Shown here one piece after another: positions 16,300 through 24,864 of a stretch of DNA of 64,000 bases. The notes beneath the pieces are model-generated. The model did not search any database and was not told where the DNA came from. It saw nothing but the letters and a program-made list of their open reading frames with translations. How positions within the stretch are numbered: the first letter of the stretch is position 1; each line of letters opens with the position of its first letter. The DNA comes from Erysipelothrix amsterdamensis (GTDB lineage Bacteria; Bacillota_I; Bacilli_A; Erysipelotrichales; Erysipelotrichaceae), in contig NZ_OW659496.1 in assembly GCF_940143175.1 (NCBI RefSeq), forward strand, positions 806,001 through 870,000, written 5' to 3'. Position numbers and translations under genes: made by a program.

Positions 16300-16680
16300 A
16301 GATATTTACTTCTCCAGTATAAGTTGATGTAATCTATTCGAGACACAAGTCTTAGAACTTTTGCTTTATCTTAATAAAATGAAAAGTGCTTGAACAAATA
16401 ATTCAATTATAATATAACAAATAAGATTCAATTTTGAGATAATACAAAGAAATAATAGACTACTAATCAATTCATTGTTAATTAAGAAAAATCTAGAGTG
16501 TAAGCTCCTAGAACACGAATAAAGTAGAGACACTTGAAAGTAAAATGAATTGATATATTATATGCGACAAGTCAATTAAATTCACAAAAAAAGTGTGTGA
16601 ATAATACGAAATAATGGAGTAAAAAATCGAATTTTTTTATGATATATTTTATGCGTACACAGAAGAAAAGGAGGATGATT
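16300..16680. other. Intergenic stretch upstream of module copy 2
   Basis: The left half shows nothing. The right part (from about 16547) is similar to the region before the secreted-peptide gene of copy 1, including a ribosome binding site AAGGAGGATGATT, and so probably carries the ancestral promoter and leader. Confidence 0.4.
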
Positions 16681-16725
16681 ATGAGAAGAAAAATTGTGTA
16701 TCAGGTTTTTGAAGACCTTAGATGA
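16681..16725 (+). pseudogene. Internally deleted remnant of the secreted-peptide gene (copy 2)
   Basis: The ATG at 16681 and its ribosome binding site match the start of the peptide gene at 11648 (MRKTF... versus MRRKI...). After about ten codons the sequence jumps to a piece resembling the 3' end and spacer of copy 1 (GAAGACCTTAG versus GGAGACCGTAA). About 0.38 kb has been lost, leaving a 14-codon frame ending at 16725. Confidence 0.6.
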
Positions 16726-16741
16726 AGTGATGATTGATAGA

Positions 16742-17608
16742 ATGTTACCGAAATTTGTAAGAAAGAACACTGATTACCTTCTTATTGCGTTACTTTCGTC
16801 ATCTGTATTCTTTATCTCAATTGAAAGCGAATATGGTACTCTTTCAAGACTTTGGGAGGGATACCAAAACGGTTTCCAACTTACGAGTATAGACGCACTC
16901 GAGTATGACCCAGAAACAAACTGGTGGACATTGTTCCATCATAGTGTTGGATCTTATATAGGTATGATGATTTGGGGCACAAATTTATTTCAATTATTAC
17001 TTCCTTTATTTATCACTATTGTTGGGATAAATATCTATCTGAAGAAAAATAATGAGTACTTTTTTGAGCGCTATCGTTATGACCGTCATTCGAAGTTCAT
17101 GCTTAAAAAAAATATTGGAGAATCACTAAAAGTTTCAGCAGCAATCTTTTTGGGATATTTGCTGTTTTATATATTCACATTTTTTGTGGGAAGTAAAGTT
17201 ACTGTCGATGACATGCAATTTGGAGTTCCAGTTAAACTTTTTATTGAGTGGCTACCTAAAGATTTCTTTTTAAACCACTGTAGGCTGTATCACTTATTAT
17301 GGGGAATATTTGTATTCTTTATTGTTCCATTAATTTATGGTGTCGCATATGGTTTTGTAGCCTCTTATCTTCGTAATTTACCAATGGCTTCAATAGCATT
17401 TACAATATATTTTATTGCGTTTTCAATTGCAAGTGCATTATTTATCCCCAATGACTCTGTTTTTAGATATATGTTCGATCCATCAGCTGTGATCGTTTCA
17501 GGAGCTTATAGTTATCCTAATACACTTATGTATCTATCGTCATTGATGGTCCCGATTATCACAGCAGTAGTTTTGTACTTTATAAGTTGTCGTCGTTATG
17601 AAGTTTAG
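16742..17608 (+). CDS. ABC-2 type permease subunit A (copy 2)
   Basis: 288 residues when started at the ATG at 16742, exactly the length of copy 1 and aligned from the first residue (MLPKFVRKN versus MLSRNVRKN). The frame stays open further upstream to 16694, but that part derives from the deleted peptide gene. The deletion has removed a clear Shine-Dalgarno site, so expression may be poor or depend on coupling to the short remnant frame. The helix arrangement is as in copy 1. Confidence 0.6.
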   Translation: MLPKFVRKNTDYLLIALLSSSVFFISIESEYGTLSRLWEGYQNGFQLTSIDALEYDPETNWWTLFHHSVGSYIGMMIWGTNLFQLLLPLFITIVGINIYLKKNNEYFFERYRYDRHSKFMLKKNIGESLKVSAAIFLGYLLFYIFTFFVGSKVTVDDMQFGVPVKLFIEWLPKDFFLNHCRLYHLLWGIFVFFIVPLIYGVAYGFVASYLRNLPMASIAFTIYFIAFSIASALFIPNDSVFRYMFDPSAVIVSGAYSYPNTLMYLSSLMVPIITAVVLYFISCRRYEV

Positions 17609-18099
17609 AAAAATAAAACAAATCTTACCTTGTATTATGGTCCTCCCGTTACTGTCCATCATTTTTATACAACTGATTAATGTGTAATTTGATAATTCTC
17701 ATTGACTCTAAATTTACGAAGAGTGTAGGGTATATCTCATGAATCAAGCTGCTTTCAGCAGAGTCGGACTCTATTTTAAAGATATCATAATTTTGGGGGT
17801 ATAGAATCTGACTGTATATTATTTGTTTCTCTATACAGATACCGTAAGCGAACAGGAAACGTCAATTCCTGTGTTTATGATATCACGATTTAAAAGTATA
17901 ATCCGTTATTGGCTCTACCTATTTTTAATATATTTAAAGAACTCCTTCGCCATAATTATGGGGCAAGTATCATTGGATTGTGATGCCTGGCATGTATGAC
18001 ATCAATTTACGGTACATCTCAATCTACATATGTTTCATTGTTATGACTCTTTTTTTATACTGGGGTCATTCAAAAAAGATTGGAGAATATTATGATTAA
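17598..18099 (+). pseudogene. Broken ABC-2 permease subunit B (copy 2)
   Basis: Starts like copy 1 (MKFRKIKQILPCIMVLPL) but stops at codon 30 and has further stops. About 220 bp is missing relative to 12961-13686: the junction joins ATAATTATGGG directly to GCAAGTATCAT. The 3' end is still similar and overlaps the ATPase start. Copy 2 therefore lacks a complete transporter unless its ATPase and subunit A pair with subunit B of copy 1. Confidence 0.85.
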
Positions 18100-18727
18100 G
18101 ATAAGAAATGTATCGAAACGATTTAAAAATTTAGAAATTTTCGAAGACATCTCTTTGGAACTTCCGAAGGGTAAGATTGTAGGACTCGTTGGAGAGAATG
18201 GGTCTGGTAAAAGTGTACTCATGAAGATGCTGTGTGGCTATTCTAAACCCACCTCAGGATCAATCAATGTGTATGGTGAAACATTAGGTGTAAACCGTGA
18301 TTTTCCGAACAGTGTTGGCGTTTTAATTAATGATTCGCATTTCATCAAAAATTACACAGGTATGGAGAATCTCGAGTACTTGATAAATATTCGTAAACAA
18401 ACGGATAAAACCTTCCTTAACGAATTAATTCAAATTTTCGATATGGAGCGCAATATTCACAAGCGTTATAAGTCTTATTCGTTAGGAATGAAACAAAAGT
18501 TAAGAATTATTCAAGCGTTCATGGAACAACCAAATCTCGTACTCTTAGATGAACCCTTTAATGCTCTTGATAAAAGATCAACGATGGTACTCGTAGATTT
18601 AATAAAAAGATATATCAATGAAGACCGAATCATTATCTTCACAAGCCATGAGTATCAACATATCGAGCACCTTGCAGATACCGTCTTAACAATACAAGAT
18701 AAAAATATCATGGTTGATTGTGCATAA
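18092..18727 (+). CDS. ABC transporter ATP-binding protein (copy 2)
   Basis: 211 residues with intact Walker A (GENGSGKS), signature (YSLGMKQKL), Walker B (LVLLDEPFNALD) and H-loop. It differs from copy 1 at about twenty positions, mostly conservative. Start at the ATG preceded by GGAGAATATT. It lies downstream of a broken permease gene, so its present function is uncertain even though the frame is preserved, which suggests either recent decay of its partner or sharing of subunits. Confidence 0.75.
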   Translation: MIKIRNVSKRFKNLEIFEDISLELPKGKIVGLVGENGSGKSVLMKMLCGYSKPTSGSINVYGETLGVNRDFPNSVGVLINDSHFIKNYTGMENLEYLINIRKQTDKTFLNELIQIFDMERNIHKRYKSYSLGMKQKLRIIQAFMEQPNLVLLDEPFNALDKRSTMVLVDLIKRYINEDRIIIFTSHEYQHIEHLADTVLTIQDKNIMVDCA

Positions 18728-18750
18728 GAGCCAATCAATAAAACATTGAT

Positions 18751-18803
18751 AAAAAAAACACGCTCATGCAACTGAAATTATGTCAGTAAAAGAGCGTGTT
18801 TTG
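18751..18803. terminator. Bidirectional terminator between module copy 2 and the reductase gene
   Basis: AAAACACGCTC (18755-18765) pairs with GAGCGTGTTTT (18792-18802), with A-rich and T-rich flanks, between convergent genes. Confidence 0.75.
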
Positions 18804-18826
18804 TATATGTTTGGGTACGTTAAATC

Positions 18827-19669
18827 TTAGAAATCTACTGAATCAGGATCGAGTGCAACTTTCGCCGTCCCTTTTAACGAGTCGATGAAAGTCATCGTTT
18901 CTTGATCTAATTCAAAATCAAATACTTGAAGGTTTTCAATAATTCTACTTGTAGTTACCGATTTTGGTAGAGGTAAGAAACCATGTTGAATCGACCAACG
19001 TAGAACAACCTGCGCTACTGTGCGGTTATACTTTTGAGCGATTTCTTGTAGTTCTTTAACCTCGAAGATACTACCTGTTCCAAGGGGGCTGTATGCTTCG
19101 GTTAGAATACCATGTGCTTTATTGTATGCTACAAGTTCTTCTTGCATGTCACTTGGACTTAAGTAAATCTGATTCACACTTGGCTTAATCACAGCTGTTT
19201 TTAAAAGTGCGTCAAGATGATGTGGGTGGAAATTAGATACCCCAATGCTCTTAACCTTACCGGTACGATAAGCTTCTTCCATTGCTTTCCATGCTTCAGC
19301 GTTTGCTTGTTCCCAGGTGTCACGAAGTGGAAGTGGGTTTGGCCAGTGAATAAGGTAGAGATCTACATAATCTAATTGAAGTTTTTTCAATGATAGATCC
19401 AAGGCTTCTAAAGCATCTTCGTAAGAGTGAGCATCATTCCAAAGTTTTGTAGTGATGAAAAGTTCTTCACGGGGAATGCCACTTTTAATAATTGCACGAC
19501 CAACACTTTCTTCGTTACCGTATACGGCAGCAGTATCAATATGACGGTATCCAGCTTCAAGAGCATCGAGTACGGATTGTTCCGCAATCTCGCCATCCGG
19601 TGTTTGCCATGTACCAAAACCAATTACAGGAATTTCTAAATCATTATTTAAAGTATATGTATTTTTCAT
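18827..19669 (-). CDS. Aldo/keto reductase
   Basis: 280 residues, NADPH-dependent (beta/alpha)8 oxidoreductase of the 2,5-diketo-D-gluconate reductase group. The catalytic tetrad is visible: Asp45 and Tyr50 in DTAAVYGNE, Lys75 in TTKLW, His108 in LIHWP. The C-terminal PLPKS/ILENL-like cofactor block (PKSVTTSRIIENL) is present. The start is the ATG at 19669, preceded by GGAGGAACCT; an upstream in-frame ATG contains this site. Single gene. Probable role: detoxification of aldehydes or methylglyoxal; the substrate is not readable. Confidence 0.9.
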   Translation of the reverse strand: MKNTYTLNNDLEIPVIGFGTWQTPDGEIAEQSVLDALEAGYRHIDTAAVYGNEESVGRAIIKSGIPREELFITTKLWNDAHSYEDALEALDLSLKKLQLDYVDLYLIHWPNPLPLRDTWEQANAEAWKAMEEAYRTGKVKSIGVSNFHPHHLDALLKTAVIKPSVNQIYLSPSDMQEELVAYNKAHGILTEAYSPLGTGSIFEVKELQEIAQKYNRTVAQVVLRWSIQHGFLPLPKSVTTSRIIENLQVFDFELDQETMTFIDSLKGTAKVALDPDSVDF

Positions 19670-19881
19670 AGGTTCCTCCATGGATAAAGTATATCAGTTT
19701 TAGGTCTGATAGCGCATGGATATACATCAAACTAAGATGAAATTAAGATGAACATCTACCTTGGTAATCAATTATGAACTTTATTGAATAAGCATCGATG
19801 ATGATAAGATGTCGATTGTTTTGAATAGCATAGGAGTGGGTATGGTATAATATTAATAAGAAAATTGAAAGCGAGAATTAC

Positions 19882-20079
19882 ATGAACGGAAAAAATCGTA
19901 AAGATATAACAATAGGTGCCCATGTTAATGTTGTGTTGAAACAAGACCAACGTACAGGAAAGCTTACAGAAGGGTATGTAGACCGTATTCTTACAAACAG
20001 TTCACATCATCCACATGGCATTAAAGTAATGTTGGCTGACGGACAAGTGGGACGCGTCCAAGAAATTTTAGAAGACTAA
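19882..20079 (+). CDS. ywbE: YwbE family protein (DUF2196)
   Basis: 65 residues, full-length for the family. The typical features are a start resembling GKNRKDITIGAHVNVVLKQD, a central EGYVDRILTNS block and HPHGIKV then GRVQEI. It is predicted to be a small SH3-like beta barrel; function unknown. A promoter-like TATAAT lies at about 19847, and a terminator follows directly. Confidence 0.9.
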   Translation: MNGKNRKDITIGAHVNVVLKQDQRTGKLTEGYVDRILTNSSHHPHGIKVMLADGQVGRVQEILED

Positions 20080-20107
20080 AAGGATTTCATTTTGAAATCT
20101 TTTTTTA
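20079..20107 (+). terminator. Terminator after ywbE
   Basis: GGATTTC, short loop, GAAATCT followed by seven T. Confidence 0.7.
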
Positions 20108-20329
20108 TTCTTTAGATTCGATGGATAATGGTCGGATTATTTTGGTTTGGTATGATATGATGAGTTTAAGAAGATAATGATTTAATCATATCCATCGGAT
20201 AATCGATGTGAGTCGGGGAGTGTCATGAGGTTTAAGATAATTAACCTCTTGACTTGAAGCGAAACTTTCAATTCGAATAAATTAATGTCGTATGAATCGA
20301 TATTGATGGATAATGGGAGTGGGGAGAAC

Positions 20330-20746
20330 ATGAAAAAACTTATAAAGATTTTTGGGGTAGGAATCATCGTAACGATTATTGCTCTAGTGGGTGATCGTTT
20401 TTTAAGTCAACGTAAAATTGATCAACTCGAGACACAAAATATTACACGGATCAGTACACGATACTTTGATGATGTTGTTGAGATTAAAAAATCTGATCCT
20501 AACTTTCAAAAAGTAATTGAACTTACTTCCAAAATAAAACTCGAACGTCGACATCGTTTTTTTGTGATTTATGGAATGCCGATAACGGTTACTTTTTATG
20601 ATGGAGATGATGTTGTCGTTGAACTCTCACCAAACTATAATTTGATGGATGTAGACAATAAGATGTATCATACAAAATTATCGAGTTTTGATGAGTTGGA
20701 AACCTTGAGATCGCTCTTGGGTGTATATTATGGTTTTGATCAGTAA
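20330..20746 (+). CDS. Hypothetical membrane-anchored protein
   Basis: 138 residues: Lys-rich N-terminus, one membrane helix (about 7-24) and a soluble beta-rich domain outside the cell. No family recognised. The ATG at 20330 is chosen because GGGGAGAAC precedes it; the frame extends upstream without a good site. Confidence 0.6.
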   Translation: MKKLIKIFGVGIIVTIIALVGDRFLSQRKIDQLETQNITRISTRYFDDVVEIKKSDPNFQKVIELTSKIKLERRHRFFVIYGMPITVTFYDGDDVVVELSPNYNLMDVDNKMYHTKLSSFDELETLRSLLGVYYGFDQ

Positions 20747-20793
20747 ATTTAGATTTTAATATTTCTATAACTGAAAATTAGGAGGTAGATGCT

Positions 20794-21242
20794 GTGATTA
20801 TATACCGATATGTTAATTTTGAAACGCTCAATGAATTTGAACTTGAAGCACTCATTAATCTATCCATAGAGTGGGATCAGGAACAATGCAGTACGGCTTA
20901 CAGTGCCAATACGAAAGATTATTATAAGGATAAAGAATTATTTTTGGCTACGGATGAAACAAAGATAATTGGTTATGCATTAGGAACAATTAAGACATTA
21001 TCACAAGCGACATCCTACAACCAAGTTGGTGAGCAGGCTTTCGAACTGGATGAATTGTTTGTCTCGAAACCCTATCGAAATCAAAAGGTTGGACAAGGAT
21101 TGTTTAAGTTTATGGAAGAGCGTGTAGCTTCACATGTGGATTTGATTGGGGTGCATCAGATTACCAAAAATTATTAAGTTTATATGTTGAAGATCTCGGT
21201 ATGGATTTTAAACATGCTCTAATTATCAAACGAACACGATGA
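20794..21242 (+). pseudogene. GNAT acetyltransferase with a late frameshift
   Basis: GTG start after AGGAGGTAGATGCT. The frame covers the acetyl-CoA fold, including ELDELFVSKPYRNQKVGQGL (motif A, R/Q-x-x-G-x-G/A as NQKVGQG), then ends at 21177. A one-base shift near the GGGG at 21148-21151 restores a typical GNAT C-terminus (SDYQKLLSLYVEDLGMDF ... IIKRTR) ending at 21242. The intact protein would have about 148 residues. The truncated form lacks the last helix-strand pair and is probably inactive. Confidence 0.75.
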
Positions 21243-21265
21243 GCATATCTTAAGCAGAACGAAAT

Positions 21266-21294
21266 AAAAAACTCACAGACTTGTGAGTTTTTTA
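21266..21294 (+). terminator. Terminator after the acetyltransferase
   Basis: ACTCACA, loop GACT, TGTGAGT flanked by A6 and T6. Confidence 0.9.
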
Positions 21295-21539
21295 TTTGTC
21301 CTTACACTTATTTGTATCAAAAGTATCGCGGTTTTGGAAATAGATTGAATACCGTAGAGATTGAAACTATTACAAAATAACGCTACAAATAGCATTGGAA
21401 AATGTATTTACGTGGTGTGATGTTAAATCACACACTATTATCAGTTTAATATTCTACATTAAATAATTAATGTATTTGGTAAGGGTAGGGGGAGATATAA
21501 TGCTCGGATTGTTGAATAAATAAGAGAAGTTTAAACTGG

Positions 21540-22271
21540 AATTGTAGATTGTTTCAAGCCTTGCTCATTTAAGATCGCTTGGCGCAGCAAAAAAATAAAA
21601 TTAGTGATATTTCATATTTAAATTAAATGATACAAACTGTAATGGAAATCATTATTTTAAGTGTCAATGTAATCGAAGACATCAGTGCACTTGCTCATTT
21701 TGATGCCATTGATTTCTTATAAATTGGAAACAATCCGTTAAATTCAATTACTGCTTTTGATGACATTATTGTTGATGGGGTTGTTGATACGACTAATCCG
21801 AGTACGTATTTAATTAACGATCGATATGAATCCACTTCCGCAAGCGCCACGATTGTGGTCAAAGAAGACTTAACGCGTATTAACGTAAAAGACTCGACGA
21901 TTCATGTGAGTGATACGTGGAATGCTAAAGATAAGTTAATGTCCGCAAGGGACCAAGACTGGAATTTTATCGAGTCTTCACTGGATACCATTGACGTCAA
22001 AGCTTCTGTAGACACACAACATGCAGGCGAATACACGATTATGTATAGCCTAAAATCTATGTCACGTAGTGATGAAAATAATACTTATGCAGAGATTACA
22101 GTTCGTGTTATTGATGATAACGCACCGATAATTCATGAGAATCCTGAAACACAAGATCCAATTCCTACTAATACGGGGATTTCAAAATCCTACTTCGGTG
22201 ATGGGGTCATTGGCGTTGGTGCCTTGTTACTTGTTTTAGAAGCGATAAAAGCAAAGCGTAATACGAACTAG
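21540..22271 (+). pseudogene. Remnant of an LRR surface protein with ruined sorting signal
   Basis: The plus strand reads as internalin-like leucine-rich repeats (ISDISYLN; VIEDISALAHF; IGNNPLNSITAFDD) with stops, including TAA at 21720-21722. The frame then stays open from about 21723 to 22271 through an Ig-like domain (VVKEDLTRI ... AGEYTIMYSL ... AEITVRVIDDN). The C-terminus has a membrane helix and Lys/Arg tail, but the sortase motif reads IPTNTG instead of LPxTG. The 5' part and signal peptide are not recognisable. It is a dead paralogue of the LRR gene at 29069. Confidence 0.7.
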
Positions 22272-22370
22272 TATTATTAGTAAGTTTAAAAACACGTATA
22301 AGATTTCAATTATGAAAAGATAAAAAAGTAGTAATCCCAATTTGAAAAATACTCAGATTTTCGAGTAGAT

Positions 22371-23159
22371 TTAATCCGAGGAAACTTGAAGTACTTGAAC
22401 TCCAAGCTCTTCGATTTCCCGAATGCTTTGGGTATTAGCGTATGTATCCGTGATTAAGATATCGACATGGGAGAGGTCTGTCACATTAAAGTTAGTATCA
22501 TTGCCAACCTTACGATGGTCTGCAACGACAATAACCAAGTCGTGTGCATTCTGAATCATTCGTGCGTTAACATTTGCTTCATGAATATTGTTTGTTGATA
22601 TTCCATGTTGTGCACTGATTCCAGAGCATCCCATAATCGCAATATTTGCTTGGACTTTTTCAAGTGCTCGCAATGCAATATCACCAACGAGTGCCTCTTT
22701 ATGAGAACGAATCTCTCCGCCGGTCAAGATTACAGTGATCCCCGAGTGTAGGTTCATTGTAGCCAATCGTAAATTATTGCTTATTAATGTAAGATTGTCC
22801 TGGCAGACATAGGAAAGAACTGAAGCTGCAGTAGAACTGGAATTGAGAAATATCGTTGATCCGGAAGGTATGTAGGTTGCAGCTCGTTGTGCTAAGGATG
22901 TTTTAAGTCCTTCAAGATATATGTCACAGTGAGCTGTGTTTTTATGGTTAGGAAGTTCATTCAAGCGAACACCACCGTGAAATCGTGTTACAAGATTGGT
23001 TTGCTCAAGTGTTTGAAGATCACGTCTTACAGTCATTTCCGAAACTCCCAAATAATCAGCTATATCTGTAGTCAGCATTCTTGATTTATTTTCAGCTAAA
23101 AGATTTAAGATTGTGGTTCTTCGAGTTTTAAGTTCATCCTGAGTACTTTTTTTATACAT
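22371..23159 (-). CDS. ulaR: DeoR family repressor, probable ula operon regulator
   Basis: 262 residues: N-terminal DeoR winged helix (about 8-60, with LGVSEMTVRRDLQTLE) and a C-terminal DeoRC sugar-phosphate sensor domain (GSTIFLNSSSTAASVL; LTLISNNL; ILTGGEI; VVADHRKVG). The start is the ATG at 23159, preceded by AGGAGGTGC; the frame runs further upstream but overlaps the divergent gene. It is divergent from ulaG, and E. coli UlaR is the DeoR member that senses L-ascorbate 6-phosphate, so the same role is likely. The name rests on context. Confidence 0.8.
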   Translation of the reverse strand: MYKKSTQDELKTRRTTILNLLAENKSRMLTTDIADYLGVSEMTVRRDLQTLEQTNLVTRFHGGVRLNELPNHKNTAHCDIYLEGLKTSLAQRAATYIPSGSTIFLNSSSTAASVLSYVCQDNLTLISNNLRLATMNLHSGITVILTGGEIRSHKEALVGDIALRALEKVQANIAIMGCSGISAQHGISTNNIHEANVNARMIQNAHDLVIVVADHRKVGNDTNFNVTDLSHVDILITDTYANTQSIREIEELGVQVLQVSSD

Positions 23160-23315
23160 AAAGCACCTCCTATGTTCATATGATAACATAATTACTATAT
23201 TTTTTGTTATTAATGTTAGTACGAACATATAATTAAATAAAATGAACACATAACGGACTAGTAAGCGCTTTCTCACCGGAGTATGATGATACTGTAAAAA
23301 ACAGAAGGAGACGAT
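23160..23315. promoter_or_regulatory. ulaR-ulaG divergent control region with a cre-like site
   Basis: A catabolite-responsive element match AGTAAGCGCTTTCT (23260-23273) fits the CcpA consensus TGWAARCGYTWNCW at 13 of 14 positions. Repeated TGTTC/GAACA elements (about 23173, 23223, 23244) are candidate operator half-sites for the DeoR regulator. Confidence 0.55.
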
Positions 23316-24386
23316 ATGTATATGAATGATATTCATGATGTTACAAAAGAGAAATGGCTTCAAGCTACATTTCCAGAGTGGGGAACATGGCTTAATGAAG
23401 AGATTGCAGAGACGGAAGTTCCAGAAAAATCTTTTTCAATGTGGTGGTTAGGATGTACTGGTATTTGGTTGAAAACACATGAAAATACGAACATTTTAGT
23501 TGATATGTGGTCTGGGACAGGAAAACGAACACATGGGAATGGCATGATGAAGAAAGGACATCAAATGATGCGTATGGCAGGCGTAAAGGCAATACAGCCG
23601 AATCGTAGAAATGTTCCATTTGTTATTGATCCATTTGAAATTCAGGGGGTCGATGCACTTGTTGTTTCCCATATTCACTCAGATCATCTTGATTTAGTAA
23701 CAGCAGCAGTTGTAGCTGAAAACTGTCCTAATGCACTTTTTATTGGCCCTAAAAAAGTTGTGGAAACATGGATTAAATGGGGGATTCCGAAGGAACGTAC
23801 TCGTATTGTGAGACCGAATGATGTTTTAGAAGTTGGTAGCGTCGAACTTGAATTTCTAGACTCATTTGATAATACTGCCTTAATTACGGTAGAGAATCCC
23901 GATGAAATTCTAGCTGGATCACTTCCACAAGATATGGACGATATTGCTGTAAATATTCTAATGAAAACATCAGGTGGTAACATCTATCATGGTGCAGATT
24001 CTCATTATTCTGTTCTATATGCGAAACATGGGAAAGAACACAAGATTGATGTCGCATTAGCAAATTTTGGCGAAAACCCGGTAGGAATCCATGATAAATT
24101 AACTTCTTCAGATGTATTACGCATGGCAGAAGCGCTTCGAACAAAAGTTATTATTCCTCTCCACTATGATATTTGGACAAATTTCTGGGCAGATCCGCAT
24201 GAAATTGTAACGTTATGGAATTTTAAGAAAGATCGATTAAAATACCATTTTAAACCGTTTATTTGGCAAGTAGGAGGTGAATATTGTTATCCACAAGATA
24301 CAAATCATATCGCTTTTATGTTTGATCGAGGATTCCATGATCATTTCGAAAATGATACAGATGTTCCTTATCCGTCGTTTCTTTAG
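23316..24386 (+). CDS. ulaG: L-ascorbate-6-phosphate lactonase UlaG
   Basis: 356 residues, full length for UlaG. Cytoplasmic metallo-beta-lactamase-fold enzyme that opens the lactone ring of L-ascorbate 6-phosphate to 3-keto-L-gulonate 6-phosphate. The metal motif is SHIHSDHLD (HxHxDH, about 113-121). The N-terminal block (WLQATFPEWGTWLNEEI, then WWLGCTGIWLKT) and GADSHYSVLY are typical of UlaG. The ATG at 23316 follows AAGGAGACGAT. First gene of the operon. Confidence 0.93.
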   Translation: MYMNDIHDVTKEKWLQATFPEWGTWLNEEIAETEVPEKSFSMWWLGCTGIWLKTHENTNILVDMWSGTGKRTHGNGMMKKGHQMMRMAGVKAIQPNRRNVPFVIDPFEIQGVDALVVSHIHSDHLDLVTAAVVAENCPNALFIGPKKVVETWIKWGIPKERTRIVRPNDVLEVGSVELEFLDSFDNTALITVENPDEILAGSLPQDMDDIAVNILMKTSGGNIYHGADSHYSVLYAKHGKEHKIDVALANFGENPVGIHDKLTSSDVLRMAEALRTKVIIPLHYDIWTNFWADPHEIVTLWNFKKDRLKYHFKPFIWQVGGEYCYPQDTNHIAFMFDRGFHDHFENDTDVPYPSFL

Positions 24387-24401
24387 GAGTCGGACTGGTT
24401 T

Positions 24402-24845
24402 ATGTTAAAGTACTTTAAAGAAAATGATTTAGTGCAATTTATTGATAGAACTGATTGTAATTGGAAAGAAGCGATTCGATTAAGTTGTCATAAATTACTT
24501 GAACATGATTATATTGGTGAAGACTATGTTGAGGGCATTATTGATTGTGTTGAAAAATATGGTCCTTATATCATAATTTTACCCCATGTTGCGATGCCAC
24601 ATGCATCGCCGGTTGAGTTTAAGATCAACAAAAGTGGTATCGCCTTTACAAAGTTTAAAGAGCCAATACAATTTCCAGAAAACAATCATGTTAAAGAAGC
24701 AAATTTATTTTTTACAGTTTCAGCAAAAGACGCAACAGAGCATTTAGATAATATTGTAAATTTAATGGAATTATTGAGTGATGAATCCGTAATAGAGACG
24801 TTGATGAAAATAGATAATATGATGGATTTTGAAAAATTAATTTAA
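24402..24845 (+). CDS. ulaC: PTS ascorbate transporter, EIIA component
   Basis: 147 residues, EIIA of the mannitol/fructose-like superfamily. The phosphorylated His lies in ILPHVAMPHASP (about His67 of PHASP), and the C-terminal helix carries LMELLSDESVIETL. It passes phosphate from HPr to UlaB. Positioned 15 nt after ulaG and 19 nt before ulaA. Confidence 0.88.
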   Translation: MLKYFKENDLVQFIDRTDCNWKEAIRLSCHKLLEHDYIGEDYVEGIIDCVEKYGPYIIILPHVAMPHASPVEFKINKSGIAFTKFKEPIQFPENNHVKEANLFFTVSAKDATEHLDNIVNLMELLSDESVIETLMKIDNMMDFEKLI

Positions 24846-24864
24846 AAGGGGAGGGTACATTATT

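Larger units (their letters stand above)
16547..18803 (+). repeat. Tandem module copy 2 (decaying)
   Basis: Counterpart of 11510-14393. The peptide gene is deleted except for its first and last codons, subunit A and the ATPase are intact, and subunit B has stops and an internal deletion. Confidence 0.85.

Noticed and set aside
20794-21242. Phase-variable GNAT gene
   Set aside because: The frameshift lies at a run of only four G, too short for frequent slippage.
23360-24144. Several minus-strand frames over ulaG
   Set aside because: They are shadows of a clearly conserved enzyme gene.
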